A program made the translations under genes and the position numbers. From the NCBI GenBank assembly GCA_905215465.1, contig CAJMPT010000002.1, positions 1 through 64,000 on the forward strand: 64,000 bases of DNA, read 5' to 3'. This DNA comes from an uncultured bacterium. GTDB taxonomy: Bacteria; Actinomycetota; Coriobacteriia; Coriobacteriales; Atopobiaceae. Numbering within the stretch: position 1 is the stretch's first letter; each line of letters opens with the position of its first letter. Below the pieces are notes generated by a model. The model was given only the letters and a program-made list of their open reading frames with translations. It searched no databases and was not told where the DNA came from. Shown here piece after piece: positions 49,979 to 58,177 of the stretch.

Positions 49979-51469
49979 ATGGTGAAGAACCGAGCTGCCA
50001 TATACGCGCGGTTCAGCTCGCACAACCAACGCTCAGAAAGCATTGAAATACAAGTTGAGAACTCGCGCGAATACTGCGAGCGCGAAGGCTTGCAGGTCGT
50101 GCGCGAATACTGCGACTATGCGCAGACAGGGCGCAACGTAGATCGAGCAGAGTTCCAACGGATGATGAGCGATGCGAAGCTTGGTCTATTTGATTTTGTG
50201 GTGATTTACAAGGTAACTCGCATAATGCGCAACCGCGATGAAATGGCATTGGCGCGAATCATGTTGCGCAAGGCCGGTGTAGAAATACTTTATGCGGGCG
50301 AAGAGATAGCGAGCGGTTCGAGCGGAGTTCTTCAGCTTGGAATGCTCGAAGTTCTCGCAGAATGGGAAAGCGCAATAGACAGTGAGCGCATTAGAGACGG
50401 AATCCAGAAGAACGCCGAACGGTGCATGGCTAATGGTCGCACTCTCTATGGATGGGATATCGTAGAAGGACGATACGCCATCAACGAACGAGAAGCAGCA
50501 GTGCTTAGGCGCATGAAGAACCTTTTGTTTAGCGGTAACTCAGTCGCAGAGATCGTGCGCGCCGTTGACGGTGAGCGCAGCAAGCGCGGCGCTAAGTTCA
50601 ATCAGGATACCGTCACGAAGCTTCTAAAGCGCGTGCAGAACGCAGGTGTCTACAAGTACGCAGGGCATGAGGTAGAAGACGGCATGCCCGCCCTATGGTC
50701 ACAAGCAGAACAGGACATGATAAACAGCATCCTTGGCGACCGTCACCGCCCACGAAGGAAGATTGACAGCGCATTAGAGTTCCCGCTTAGTGGAAAGCTC
50801 TATTGCGCTCGATGCGGTATGCCAATGGCAGGAACAAGCGGAACCTCTAAAAATGGCTCTGCCTATCACTATTACAAGTGCCGAAAATGCCGCAGGACGG
50901 TTCGCCGAGACTTGATAGAAGATGCAGTGGTCGATATGACCTATGAAGCCGTAAAGCAAGCAGACGTGAGAAAGCGAATTGCAAAGACGCTTGCTGGCTA
51001 CGAAGCTGAGCGGGCGACCGAAGAAAAGCCTGAAAGCTACTTCATCAAGAAAGAGATTCGGCGTATAGATACGGCATTTGAACGCATCTGGCAAGCGATA
51101 GAAGACGGAATAGCGCCGCCCGGTGGAAGAGAGCGCACAACCGAGCTGAAGCGCCAGAGAGCGGAATTAGAAGCCCGCTTGCGCGTTGCCGAGCAATCGG
51201 AAGCACTAGAACCATCGCTTGACGATGTGCTTTTGTGGCTTGATGATCTCGCTAACGACACAACACCTTTGGAAATTCTCAATGAGTTTGTCCGATTCGT
51301 TGAGATAGACGGAAAAGATGTAACCGTCTACTTCATGTTTGACGAACTGCCGGATGATTTCACTCCAAAACAGAAAAAGGCCGAACACCCTTGCTACCAA
51401 AGGTGTTCGACCAATTCTCTTATGGTGGAGGTGCGGAGAATCGAACTCCGGTCCAAAGCAAGTCCCTGA
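49979..51469 (+). CDS. Large serine recombinase (phage integrase)
   Basis: 496 residues from ATG 49979 with GGGGTGA upstream. Resolvase domain at the N-terminus: YARFSSHNQRSESIEIQ with the nucleophilic Ser, then GLFDFVVIYKVTRIMRNRDE and EVLAEWESAIDSERIRDG. A recombinase domain, a zinc ribbon with CARCGMPMAG and CRKCRR, and a coiled coil (KKEIRRIDTAFERIWQ, TTELKRQRAELEARLRVAEQ) follow. The last 15 residues are encoded by the attachment core and by the antisense of ssrA. In the excised circle the frame would continue to 18568, giving a different 42-residue end. Confidence 0.93.
   Translation: MVKNRAAIYARFSSHNQRSESIEIQVENSREYCEREGLQVVREYCDYAQTGRNVDRAEFQRMMSDAKLGLFDFVVIYKVTRIMRNRDEMALARIMLRKAGVEILYAGEEIASGSSGVLQLGMLEVLAEWESAIDSERIRDGIQKNAERCMANGRTLYGWDIVEGRYAINEREAAVLRRMKNLLFSGNSVAEIVRAVDGERSKRGAKFNQDTVTKLLKRVQNAGVYKYAGHEVEDGMPALWSQAEQDMINSILGDRHRPRRKIDSALEFPLSGKLYCARCGMPMAGTSGTSKNGSAYHYYKCRKCRRTVRRDLIEDAVVDMTYEAVKQADVRKRIAKTLAGYEAERATEEKPESYFIKKEIRRIDTAFERIWQAIEDGIAPPGGRERTTELKRQRAELEARLRVAEQSEALEPSLDDVLLWLDDLANDTTPLEILNEFVRFVEIDGKDVTVYFMFDELPDDFTPKQKKAEHPCYQRCSTNSLMVEVRRIELRSKASP
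51382..51409 (-). terminator. Phage-borne terminator for ssrA
   Basis: On the minus strand CGAACACC and GGTGTTCG form a stem followed by GGCCTTTTTCTG. It lies directly after the ssrA 3' end in the integrated state and replaces the host terminator left behind at 18395-18431. It is inside the recombinase frame. Confidence 0.75.
51422..51430. repeat. attR core within the 3' end of ssrA
   Basis: ATGGTGGAG, identical to 18440-18448. It covers the tmRNA 3' terminus (CTCCACCA) plus one base. Confidence 0.78.
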
Positions 51470-51787
51470 CAGGTGTCTCCAGGCTCAGTTGCCGGTTAGG
51501 TCTTGGCCGCCGCGCACCCGGTAACCCGCGCTTGGCAACCCAGCTGGTTCAGTCTTATCGCGCGGCATACCAGCCACGTCCGCGCGAGCATCTCCCTAAA
51601 TGACGTCGCCCTGGGAACGGGAGCAATCCCCAGTTTGACGCGCCGCTATTTAATTAAGCAGCGAGAGCCAGAGGCTCAAAAGAGTTGTTCTCGTCAATTC
51701 AATTTGACGGTACCCCTGTTTAGCGTGGCGAGGAGACCACGGCCTGCTGCCCATCTCAGACCCACCTTGTCGAAACCAGTCACCCCC
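51423..51787 (-). ncRNA. ssrA: Transfer-messenger RNA (tmRNA)
   Basis: 365 nt. The 5' end GGGGGUGACUGGUUUCGAC pairs with the 3' end CACCUCCACCA to make the acceptor stem. The T-arm (GGAGUUCGAUUCUCC) is upstream of it. The tag reading frame (51695-51654) encodes DENNSFEPLALAA with a TAA stop, ending in the usual ALAA degron. tmRNA with SmpB rescues stalled ribosomes. Phage integration rebuilt the exact 3' end, so the gene is intact. Confidence 0.95.
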
Positions 51788-52077
51788 ACGAGATGGAGTT
51801 GGGGCGCTGCCACCATGCGGCTGTCAAGTTGCGCGTCGCACCCTGGGGTGCGACGGACTGTTATTCTACCCACTTTTGCCCCGGGCGCAACGCGCGGGAG
51901 CCTGGCCCACACCTTTCGAGGCCACCGAACGGCGCGGCAATGCGCAAAACGCACCTTCGTGAGAGTGATTTGCCAGGCGCCGTGCGGAAGGCTCACACGA
52001 AGGCACATTCTGCGCAGGATTTCCGGCCCCGACCACGCAGGCGGGGCGAGCGGCCCTGCACGAAACCTGCGCGGCCC
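51788..52077 (-). promoter_or_regulatory. ssrA upstream region with promoter candidate
   Basis: No gene is seen in these 290 bases. On the minus strand TTGCGC (51885-51890) and TAGAAT (51863-51868) are 16 bases apart. A hairpin with GTCGCACCC/GGTGCGAC arms lies just downstream (51834-51855), followed by the tmRNA 5' end about 50 bases later, suggesting a processed precursor. Confidence 0.5.
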
Positions 52078-53085
52078 CTATTTGCCCGCGCGCCAGCCGC
52101 CGCGCTTGATGTCGCTGCGCAGCCGCTCCTCAATCTGCCGCTCGACGTCGCGCTCGACGGCGCCTTCGGGTCTGGCGCCCTCCTGCCCGGTCAGGCCCAG
52201 CTCGTGCATGACGTCTATCTCGATGTCCTGCCCCATGCGACGCTCGATGCGCTCGGCCTCCCGCTCCTCAAGACGCTCCTCGGCCGCGGCGATGCCGCGC
52301 AGCTGGCCCGCCTCGCGAGGGCGCGCGGCCTCGCCGGCCAGGTCCGCCTCGAGGTCCCCCTCGACGAGCTCCTCCACGTGACGGCGCTCGCGGTCGATGA
52401 ACATGACGAAGAAGCACACGGCCAGCAGGCCCGCTCCCACCAGGATCATCCTAGTGCCCAGGGCGGGGATGCACCAGTTGCCCAGCACGGCACCCAGCAC
52501 AAAGCAGACGATCACAAAGTAGCTGAGCAGGCCGCCACGCAACTGCCCCCCGTCGCGCGAATGGACAAAGCTCACCATGGACTGCGTGCCGCTCCTCAGG
52601 TTGCCGATGCACATGGTGGTGGCCAGCGCGCGCCCATGGAACTTGCGGAACGCCTGCACCTGGATGCCACAGGCAAAGGAGGTGAGGCCGTTTGCCCTCA
52701 GGCTGTGCCCCTCGGGCACAAACGACACGCCCACCAGCACCAGGACCTCAATGGCCAGGGCGAGCTGCCTCCAGTGCAGGTGCTCCTCGCGAGCCAATAG
52801 CTTGATGCCGTGGCACAGGGCGATGCCCAGGGCAAAGCAGACCACCGGCACGGCATAGTGTATGCACTGGGCCCAGTCTCCGCTGGCGAGGTTCACGCCA
52901 AAGAGCAGCATGTTGCCGGTCTGCGCGTTGGCAAAGACGTGGTCGCGCACCAGGTAGGAGTAGCAGTCCATGAGGCCGCCAGCCAAGGCGAGAAGGACCG
53001 CCAGCTCGATGGACTCGGATTCCTGCTTGGCATGCCTCATGTCTGACGCTCCCCCAATGACGCCCGTTTTTTGACCGCGCGTCAT
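52078..53085 (-). CDS. YoaK family (DUF1275) membrane protein
   Basis: 335 residues from ATG 53085 with a strong GCGGAGGTGG site. About six membrane segments start with LAVLLALAGGLMDCYSYLVRDHVFANAQTGNMLLFG, the DUF1275 signature. A ~105-residue charged C-terminal tail (RRHVEELVEGDLEADLAGEAA, EERLEEREAERIERRM) is an addition, probably cytosolic. Function of the family is unclear; transport or stress roles are suggested for some members. Confidence 0.88.
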   Translation of the reverse strand: MTRGQKTGVIGGASDMRHAKQESESIELAVLLALAGGLMDCYSYLVRDHVFANAQTGNMLLFGVNLASGDWAQCIHYAVPVVCFALGIALCHGIKLLAREEHLHWRQLALAIEVLVLVGVSFVPEGHSLRANGLTSFACGIQVQAFRKFHGRALATTMCIGNLRSGTQSMVSFVHSRDGGQLRGGLLSYFVIVCFVLGAVLGNWCIPALGTRMILVGAGLLAVCFFVMFIDRERRHVEELVEGDLEADLAGEAARPREAGQLRGIAAAEERLEEREAERIERRMGQDIEIDVMHELGLTGQEGARPEGAVERDVERQIEERLRSDIKRGGWRAGK

Positions 53086-53177
53086 TTTAGCCACCTCCGC
53101 GGCCCGAGGCGGCCAGAACCACAAATTGAAACGGGATGTAACATAGGGCGTCCTCGAACCGTCAACGGGACTACCAT

Positions 53178-54626
53178 GTGGGCGAACAAACTGACCTGAC
53201 TTCAATAATTCTGAACGGCACAGAGGTCGATACCCTGATGGACACCATCGCCACAAGGGACGCGCAGCATAGACACGGCATGCGCGTCCACCCCCACCAC
53301 ATGCAGGCCGCCTGGAAGGACGTGGTGAGCGAGGGCGACCAACTGGCCCGCGACGCCAGCCTCGCGGACAAGTCCTCCATCGTCTGCCGGACGGGCCAGC
53401 TCATGCTCGCCTCCGGCACGGGGGCCTGGCGCGTCCGGGACTCCATGAACCGCGTCGCCCGCATCCTTGGGCTCACCGTCCACGTGGACCTCTCGCTGCT
53501 GTCCATCGAATGCACCTGCATCCAGGGGCACGAGAGCTTCAGCGAGGTAGTCAGCCTCCCCACCACCGGCGTCAACACGCACAGAATCTGGCTCATGGAG
53601 GACTACGTCCGCGAGGTGGAGGCGCACGGCTCCCAGCTCACGGTGCGCGACTTCCACAAGCTGCTAGACGTGGTCGAGCACTCCACGCCCGACTACACGC
53701 TCTGGCAGCTGGGGCTGGCCGCCGGCAGCGCCTGCGGGGCCTTCGTCTTCCTGCTGGGCGGCGGGCCGGTCGAGATGCTCTGCGCCTTCGTGGGCGCGGG
53801 CCTGGGAAACCTTGTCAGGGCGTCCATGCTCAGGCGCCGGCTGGGGCAGTTCAGCTGCATCGCCTGCGGCGTGGCCGTGGCCTGCGTCTGCTACCTGCTG
53901 GCCCTGCTGGGCCTCTCCCGCCTTGACCCCACGGCGCTGGCCCACGAGGCCGGCTACATCGGCGCCATGCTCTTCGTCATCCCGGGCTTCCCCCTCATAA
54001 CCGCAGGCCTGGACATCGCCAAGCTGGACATGAGAAGCGGCATCGAGCGCCTTGTCTACGCCATGGCCGTCATTGTGCTCGCCACGCTCATGGGATGGCT
54101 CGTCGCCGAGGTCGTGGGCCTCTCGCCGGACGACTTCCAGCCCCTCGGCCTCGGCCCCGCGGCGCTCACGCTGCTACGGGTCGCCATGAGCTTCGTAGGC
54201 GTCTTCGGCTTCTCCGTCATGTTCAACAGCCCAGTGCAGATGGCCGCCACGGCGGGTGTCATCGGCGCCGTCTCCAACACGCTGAGGCTCACCCTCGTCG
54301 ACCTGCCCAGCCTGCTGCCGGGACTCGGCCTTGCCGCCGGCTGCCCACCGGAGGCCGCCGCGTTCCTGGGAGCCATAGCCTCCGGCCTGCTGGCGCACCT
54401 TGCCGAGCGCTGGACCAGCTACCCGAGGATCTCCCTCACGGTGCCGTCCATCGTCATCATGGTCCCTGGCCTCTACCTCTACCGCGCAATGTACTACATG
54501 TGCGTCTTTGACACGGCGAGCATGCTGAGCTGGTTTGTCCGCGCCGTCCTCATCGTGGCCTTTCTGCCCGTCGGGCTGGGCATAGCCAGGACTCTCACGG
54601 ACCCGCGCTGGCGCAAGACCAGCTAG
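53178..54626 (+). CDS. Threonine/serine exporter family protein (ThrE-like)
   Basis: 482 residues if the GTG at 53178 is used; ATG 53238 (MDTIATRDAQHRHG) with an AGAGGTCG upstream is an alternative. The N-terminal ~165 residues are the DUF1212/ThrE soluble domain (LASGTGAWRVRDSMNRVARILGL, TTGVNTHRIWLMED). About ten membrane segments follow, including FVIPGFPLITAGLDIAKLDMRSGIERL and VPSIVIMVPGLYLYRAMYYM. Fused DUF1212-DUF3815 proteins export threonine and serine in Corynebacterium. Its end overlaps smpB on the opposite strand by 4 bases. Confidence 0.88.
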   Translation: MGEQTDLTSIILNGTEVDTLMDTIATRDAQHRHGMRVHPHHMQAAWKDVVSEGDQLARDASLADKSSIVCRTGQLMLASGTGAWRVRDSMNRVARILGLTVHVDLSLLSIECTCIQGHESFSEVVSLPTTGVNTHRIWLMEDYVREVEAHGSQLTVRDFHKLLDVVEHSTPDYTLWQLGLAAGSACGAFVFLLGGGPVEMLCAFVGAGLGNLVRASMLRRRLGQFSCIACGVAVACVCYLLALLGLSRLDPTALAHEAGYIGAMLFVIPGFPLITAGLDIAKLDMRSGIERLVYAMAVIVLATLMGWLVAEVVGLSPDDFQPLGLGPAALTLLRVAMSFVGVFGFSVMFNSPVQMAATAGVIGAVSNTLRLTLVDLPSLLPGLGLAAGCPPEAAAFLGAIASGLLAHLAERWTSYPRISLTVPSIVIMVPGLYLYRAMYYMCVFDTASMLSWFVRAVLIVAFLPVGLGIARTLTDPRWRKTS

Positions 54627-55096
54627 CGGTTTATCTCCTTGAGGGCGCGGGCGATCTCTCGGTCGGAGTCCCGCCTGGCCATGTCGGCGCGCTTGTCGTA
54701 GAGCTTCTTGCCGCGGCACAGGCCAATGGCAAGCTTCACGCGGCCGTGATCGTCAAAGTAGAGCTCGAGCGGCACCAGGGCCATGCCCTTCTGGCGCAGC
54801 TTTCCGTCCAGGTAGTCGATCTGGTTGCGGTGAAGCAGCAGCTTGCGCTTGCGGTCCGGGTCGACGTTCCACACGCCACCGTTTGAGTAGGGGTGGATGT
54901 GCACGCCGTGCAGCCACGCCTCCTGGCCGCGGATGAGGCAGAACGCGTCGGTGATCTGGCAGGCGCGCTCGCGCAGGCTCTTGACCTCGGTGCCCGTGAG
55001 CGCCAGGCCCGCCTCGAAGGTCTCGTCCACAAAGTACTCGTGGCGGGCGGCCTTGTTGCGCGCGATGGTCTTCTTCTCTCGCTTCTGGAAGGCCAT
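54623..55096 (-). CDS. smpB: SsrA-binding protein SmpB
   Basis: SmpB binds tmRNA and brings it to stalled ribosomes. The 157-residue protein begins MAFQKREKKTIARNKAARHEYFVDETFEAGLALTGTEV, the family core, contains LHGVHIHPY and KRKLLLHRNQI, and ends in the basic KLYDKRADMARRDSDREIARALK tail that senses an empty mRNA channel. It is only 3 kb from ssrA and 2 bases after the TPR gene. Confidence 0.97.
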   Translation of the reverse strand: MAFQKREKKTIARNKAARHEYFVDETFEAGLALTGTEVKSLRERACQITDAFCLIRGQEAWLHGVHIHPYSNGGVWNVDPDRKRKLLLHRNQIDYLDGKLRQKGMALVPLELYFDDHGRVKLAIGLCRGKKLYDKRADMARRDSDREIARALKEINR

Positions 55097-55098
55097 GG

Positions 55099-55941
55099 CT
55101 ACTCGCCGTCCTCGTCGCTGGAGTTGATGAGCTCCAGCAGCGCCTTGCAGGCCGGCTCGCCCACCAGGTCGCGGGCACGCAGGGTGAGCGTGGCCGCGGT
55201 GTTGCGGTCGCCCGCGCGGGCGGCGTCGCCGGCGCACATGAGCAGGCAGACGGCAATGTCGGCGTTGGCGCCGTCGGGCAGGCCCTCGGCGGCCAGAAGC
55301 TCGCGCATCTGGGCGTCGTCCAACAGGTCCGGATCCCTCTCGGTGCCGGCGGCCTGGTCAAGCGCCGCCTCGAGGGCACCGTCTCGCACGCCGAAGTTGC
55401 GCGCCGCGCGCAGGGCCGCGGCGGCCGTCTGGGGCTTCTCGCTGACCTCGAACCAGCTGGCAAAGTTCACGAAGGCACGGGCCAGGTGGCGCGCCTCGCT
55501 CGCACGCTCGAAGACGCTGAACGAGAGGGCCAGGAACTCCTGCATGTCGCCATCGACGCGGTAGAGGTCGGCCAGGTTGAGGCGACTGCCGCAGTCCATG
55601 GGGTTCCAGCGGATGGCGCCCTTGAGCGCCGCGGCTGCAGCGTCGTAGTCGCCCACGTGGACGTTGGCCAGGGCCAGGTCGTTGTAGAGGCGGTCGAGGG
55701 GCTCGCCCACGGAGCGCAGCTCGCGCGGGTCCTTCTCCACGCGGCGGTATGCCAGGCGCTCAAAGAGCGTGGGGAAGCTGAACCACTGCAGCTCGTCGGT
55801 GGTGGGGCAGTTCTTGTCCACGTACTCCTCGGCGTCCTCGGCAAGGCGGGCGAGAAGCTCTGCGGCCTGCTCGTCCTGACCCTGCAGCATGAGGCCCTCG
55901 CAGCGCTCGAGCTGCTCGGTGAGGCCGGTCTGGTCAGTCAT
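55099..55941 (-). CDS. Tetratricopeptide-repeat protein
   Basis: 280 residues; helical repeats with the LYNDLALANVHVGDYDAAAAALKGAIRWNPMDCGSRLNLADLY segment are TPR-like (residues about 85-130). The ends are acidic. No catalytic motif. It sits between rnr and smpB in the same direction, so it may be a partner in RNA quality control, but this is only context. TPR proteins here are often scaffold proteins. Confidence 0.8.
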   Translation of the reverse strand: MTDQTGLTEQLERCEGLMLQGQDEQAAELLARLAEDAEEYVDKNCPTTDELQWFSFPTLFERLAYRRVEKDPRELRSVGEPLDRLYNDLALANVHVGDYDAAAAALKGAIRWNPMDCGSRLNLADLYRVDGDMQEFLALSFSVFERASEARHLARAFVNFASWFEVSEKPQTAAAALRAARNFGVRDGALEAALDQAAGTERDPDLLDDAQMRELLAAEGLPDGANADIAVCLLMCAGDAARAGDRNTAATLTLRARDLVGEPACKALLELINSSDEDGE

Positions 55942-56053
55942 CGATCCTCCAAGTCCAGGTGCCCTCCGGCACCGATGTTTCGCTCTGATTCTATAGCAGC
56001 CGTGGCGACAGCCGGGCGGCGTCCAGACAAGGCCGGGCCGCGGCTGCCGGCGG

Positions 56054-58084
56054 CTAGCGTCCGCGGCGCTCCGGCAGGCGGAAGTCTATCTGCCCGCGCG
56101 CGACGTCCACGCCGGCCACCTCCACCTCAACGGGCTGGCCCAAGCGCCAGACGGTGCCCGTGGACTCCCCCACCAGGGCCATGCGGTCCTCGTCGTAGGA
56201 GTACCACTCGTGGCCCAGGGACCGCACGGGGAGAAGCCCCTCCGCACAGGTCTCCTCCAGGCTCACGAAGACGCCAAAGCGCTCGCAGCCCGAGACCACG
56301 CCCCTCTCCACCTGCCCGACGCGACCCTCGTAGAGCTCGGCCATCTTGACCTTCTGCGAGTCCCGGGCGGCGGCGTCGGCGGTGCGCTCCATGGAGGAGC
56401 AGGACTCGCAGAGCTGCGGGAGCACGCGCTCGACGGCCCGCTGCTCGCGGCCGCCGTCCTTGCCGGCCAGGTGCGCCTTGAGCGCGCGGTGCACCACGTC
56501 GTCCGGGTAACGCCTGATGGGAGACGTGAAGTGGCAGTAGGCCTGGGCGCCCAGGGCGTAGTGGCCCTCGTTGTGCGGCAGGTAGGTGGCGCGGCGCTGG
56601 GCGCGCAGCAGAAGGGCGCTGGCCAGGTACTCCGCGCTGGTACCGCGGGCGCGGTCGAGCACGCGGGAGATGGCAAAGGGGTCTGCGGCAAGAAGCGCCG
56701 CGGCGTCGCCCTCCTCGAGGATGCCCATCTCCTCCAGGGGCAGGATAGTACGGCGCAGGTCCTCGGCGGAGGGCCGCTCGTGCACGCGGAAGGCGGCGGG
56801 CACCTCGGCGTCGGCCAGGATCTTGGCCACGCACTCGTTGGCAAGGAGCATGGCCTCCTCCACCAGGCCCGTCGCGCGGCTGCGCTGACGCACGGTGACG
56901 CCGGTGGGGTGGCCGTCGGCGTCCAGGGCCACCTTGGCCTCGCGCGTCTCGAAGTCGATGGCGCCGCGCTCGGCGCGCACGCGCTCGCGAAGCTCGCGGA
57001 CCTGGTCCAGGACGCGCAGCATCTCTGCCAGCTGGTCCTTCTCGGCTGGGTCTGCGGGCAGGTCGGCGGCGGTGGAGCGTCCGCTCAGAAGGGCGTCCAC
57101 CTCGTCGTAGCACAGGCGCGCGTTGGAGCGGATGGCCGAGCTCATGGCGGAGGAGCCCGTCACGCGGCCATAGGCGTCAAGCCGCATGCGGACCGTCATG
57201 GCCAGGCGGTCCTGGTGCGGGCGCAGCGAGCAGACGTCGTTGCAGAGGCGCTCGGGCAGCATGGGGATGACGCGGTCAACCAGGTAGACCGAGCAGGTGC
57301 GCGCCCGCGCGTCCAGGTCCATAGAGCTGCCCCAGGGCAGGTAATGCGTGACGTCGGCAATGTGGACGTCAAGCTCAAAGCCACCATCGGGCAGGCGACG
57401 GGCGCCAACCGCGTCATCAAAGTCGCGCGCGTCGGCGGGGTCAATGGTCACGCAGGGCACGTTGCGCAGGTCGCGGCGGCGCGGGTCCGCGGACAGGGCC
57501 TCCCCCACCGCAGGCACCACGTCCTCGGCCTCCGTCAGCGTGGCCGGCGAGAAGTCCGTGGCCAGGCCGTGGGAGGCAATGACGGACTCTATGTTCATGT
57601 CCAGCTCGTCGGCCGAGCCCACGCGGCGCTCCAGCGTCACCGTGGCGGCCGTGTAGCGCGTGGGGTACTCCGTGATGCGGGCCACCACGACGTCGCCCTC
57701 CGAGACGCCCAGCCAGCGCGGGCTGGGGTCCTCGGGCACCACAAAGAAGTCGTGGCCCATGCGGGTGTCCAACGGAACGACGGCGCCTAGGGGGCCGGCC
57801 TGGCCAAAGCGGCCAATGAAGGTCTGCGTGGCGCGCTGCAGGACGGAGTGGACGATGGCCTTGCGGCCACCCCTGCCGTCCGCCAGAAAGACCTGGACCT
57901 CGTCTCCGCTCATGGCCTCGCGCAGGCCCTGGCGCGCCAGGTCAAAGGTGCCCTCGGGCGTCTCCACCACGACCACGCCGGGACGCAGCACGCGCAGGAC
58001 GCCGGTCAGTACCCGCCTGGGCTTGCGCGGCCCCTGCGTGCGGCCCCGCCTGGTGCTTCCGTGATGCGGCCTCTTGCGCGCCAT
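56054..58084 (-). CDS. rnr: Ribonuclease R
   Basis: 676 residues; a basic tail (MARKRPHHGSTRRGRTQGPRKPRR), cold-shock domains, the RNB catalytic core with TIDPADARDFDDAVGARRL (metal Asps) and DVHIADVTHYLPWGSSMDLDARARTCSVYLVDRVIPMLP, and an S1 domain near the end (YEGRVGQVERGVVSGCERFGVFV). It degrades structured RNA 3'-5' and works with tmRNA-SmpB on non-stop mRNA. Shorter than the E. coli enzyme at the C-terminus. Confidence 0.96.
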   Translation of the reverse strand: MARKRPHHGSTRRGRTQGPRKPRRVLTGVLRVLRPGVVVVETPEGTFDLARQGLREAMSGDEVQVFLADGRGGRKAIVHSVLQRATQTFIGRFGQAGPLGAVVPLDTRMGHDFFVVPEDPSPRWLGVSEGDVVVARITEYPTRYTAATVTLERRVGSADELDMNIESVIASHGLATDFSPATLTEAEDVVPAVGEALSADPRRRDLRNVPCVTIDPADARDFDDAVGARRLPDGGFELDVHIADVTHYLPWGSSMDLDARARTCSVYLVDRVIPMLPERLCNDVCSLRPHQDRLAMTVRMRLDAYGRVTGSSAMSSAIRSNARLCYDEVDALLSGRSTAADLPADPAEKDQLAEMLRVLDQVRELRERVRAERGAIDFETREAKVALDADGHPTGVTVRQRSRATGLVEEAMLLANECVAKILADAEVPAAFRVHERPSAEDLRRTILPLEEMGILEEGDAAALLAADPFAISRVLDRARGTSAEYLASALLLRAQRRATYLPHNEGHYALGAQAYCHFTSPIRRYPDDVVHRALKAHLAGKDGGREQRAVERVLPQLCESCSSMERTADAAARDSQKVKMAELYEGRVGQVERGVVSGCERFGVFVSLEETCAEGLLPVRSLGHEWYSYDEDRMALVGESTGTVWRLGQPVEVEVAGVDVARGQIDFRLPERRGR

Positions 58085-58177
58085 GCTCTTCTCCCCACGT
58101 CCTGATGAAGCGACTTACAAAATGGGGGCGACGCGAATGGCTCGCGCCGCCCCCGAACTAGCCTGATGATACCCGGC

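Larger units (their letters stand above)
18440..51430. mobile_element. Siphovirus-type prophage integrated in the 3' end of ssrA
   Basis: About 33 kb bounded by 9-bp direct repeats. The module order is lysogeny (rightward, right end), early, packaging, head, tail, DGR and lysis (all leftward), typical of HK97-like siphoviruses of Gram-positive hosts. Base composition is visibly less GC-rich than the host arms, and the GGCGAGAAG motif common in the host is nearly absent. All structural and lysis genes are intact, so the element may be inducible. It carries two integrase-type recombinases and a DGR. Confidence 0.93.

Noticed and set aside
56210..57790. 526-aa plus-strand open frame opposite rnr
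   Set aside because: Antisense of RNase R with repetitive His/Ala/Gly composition; no ribosome site of note.
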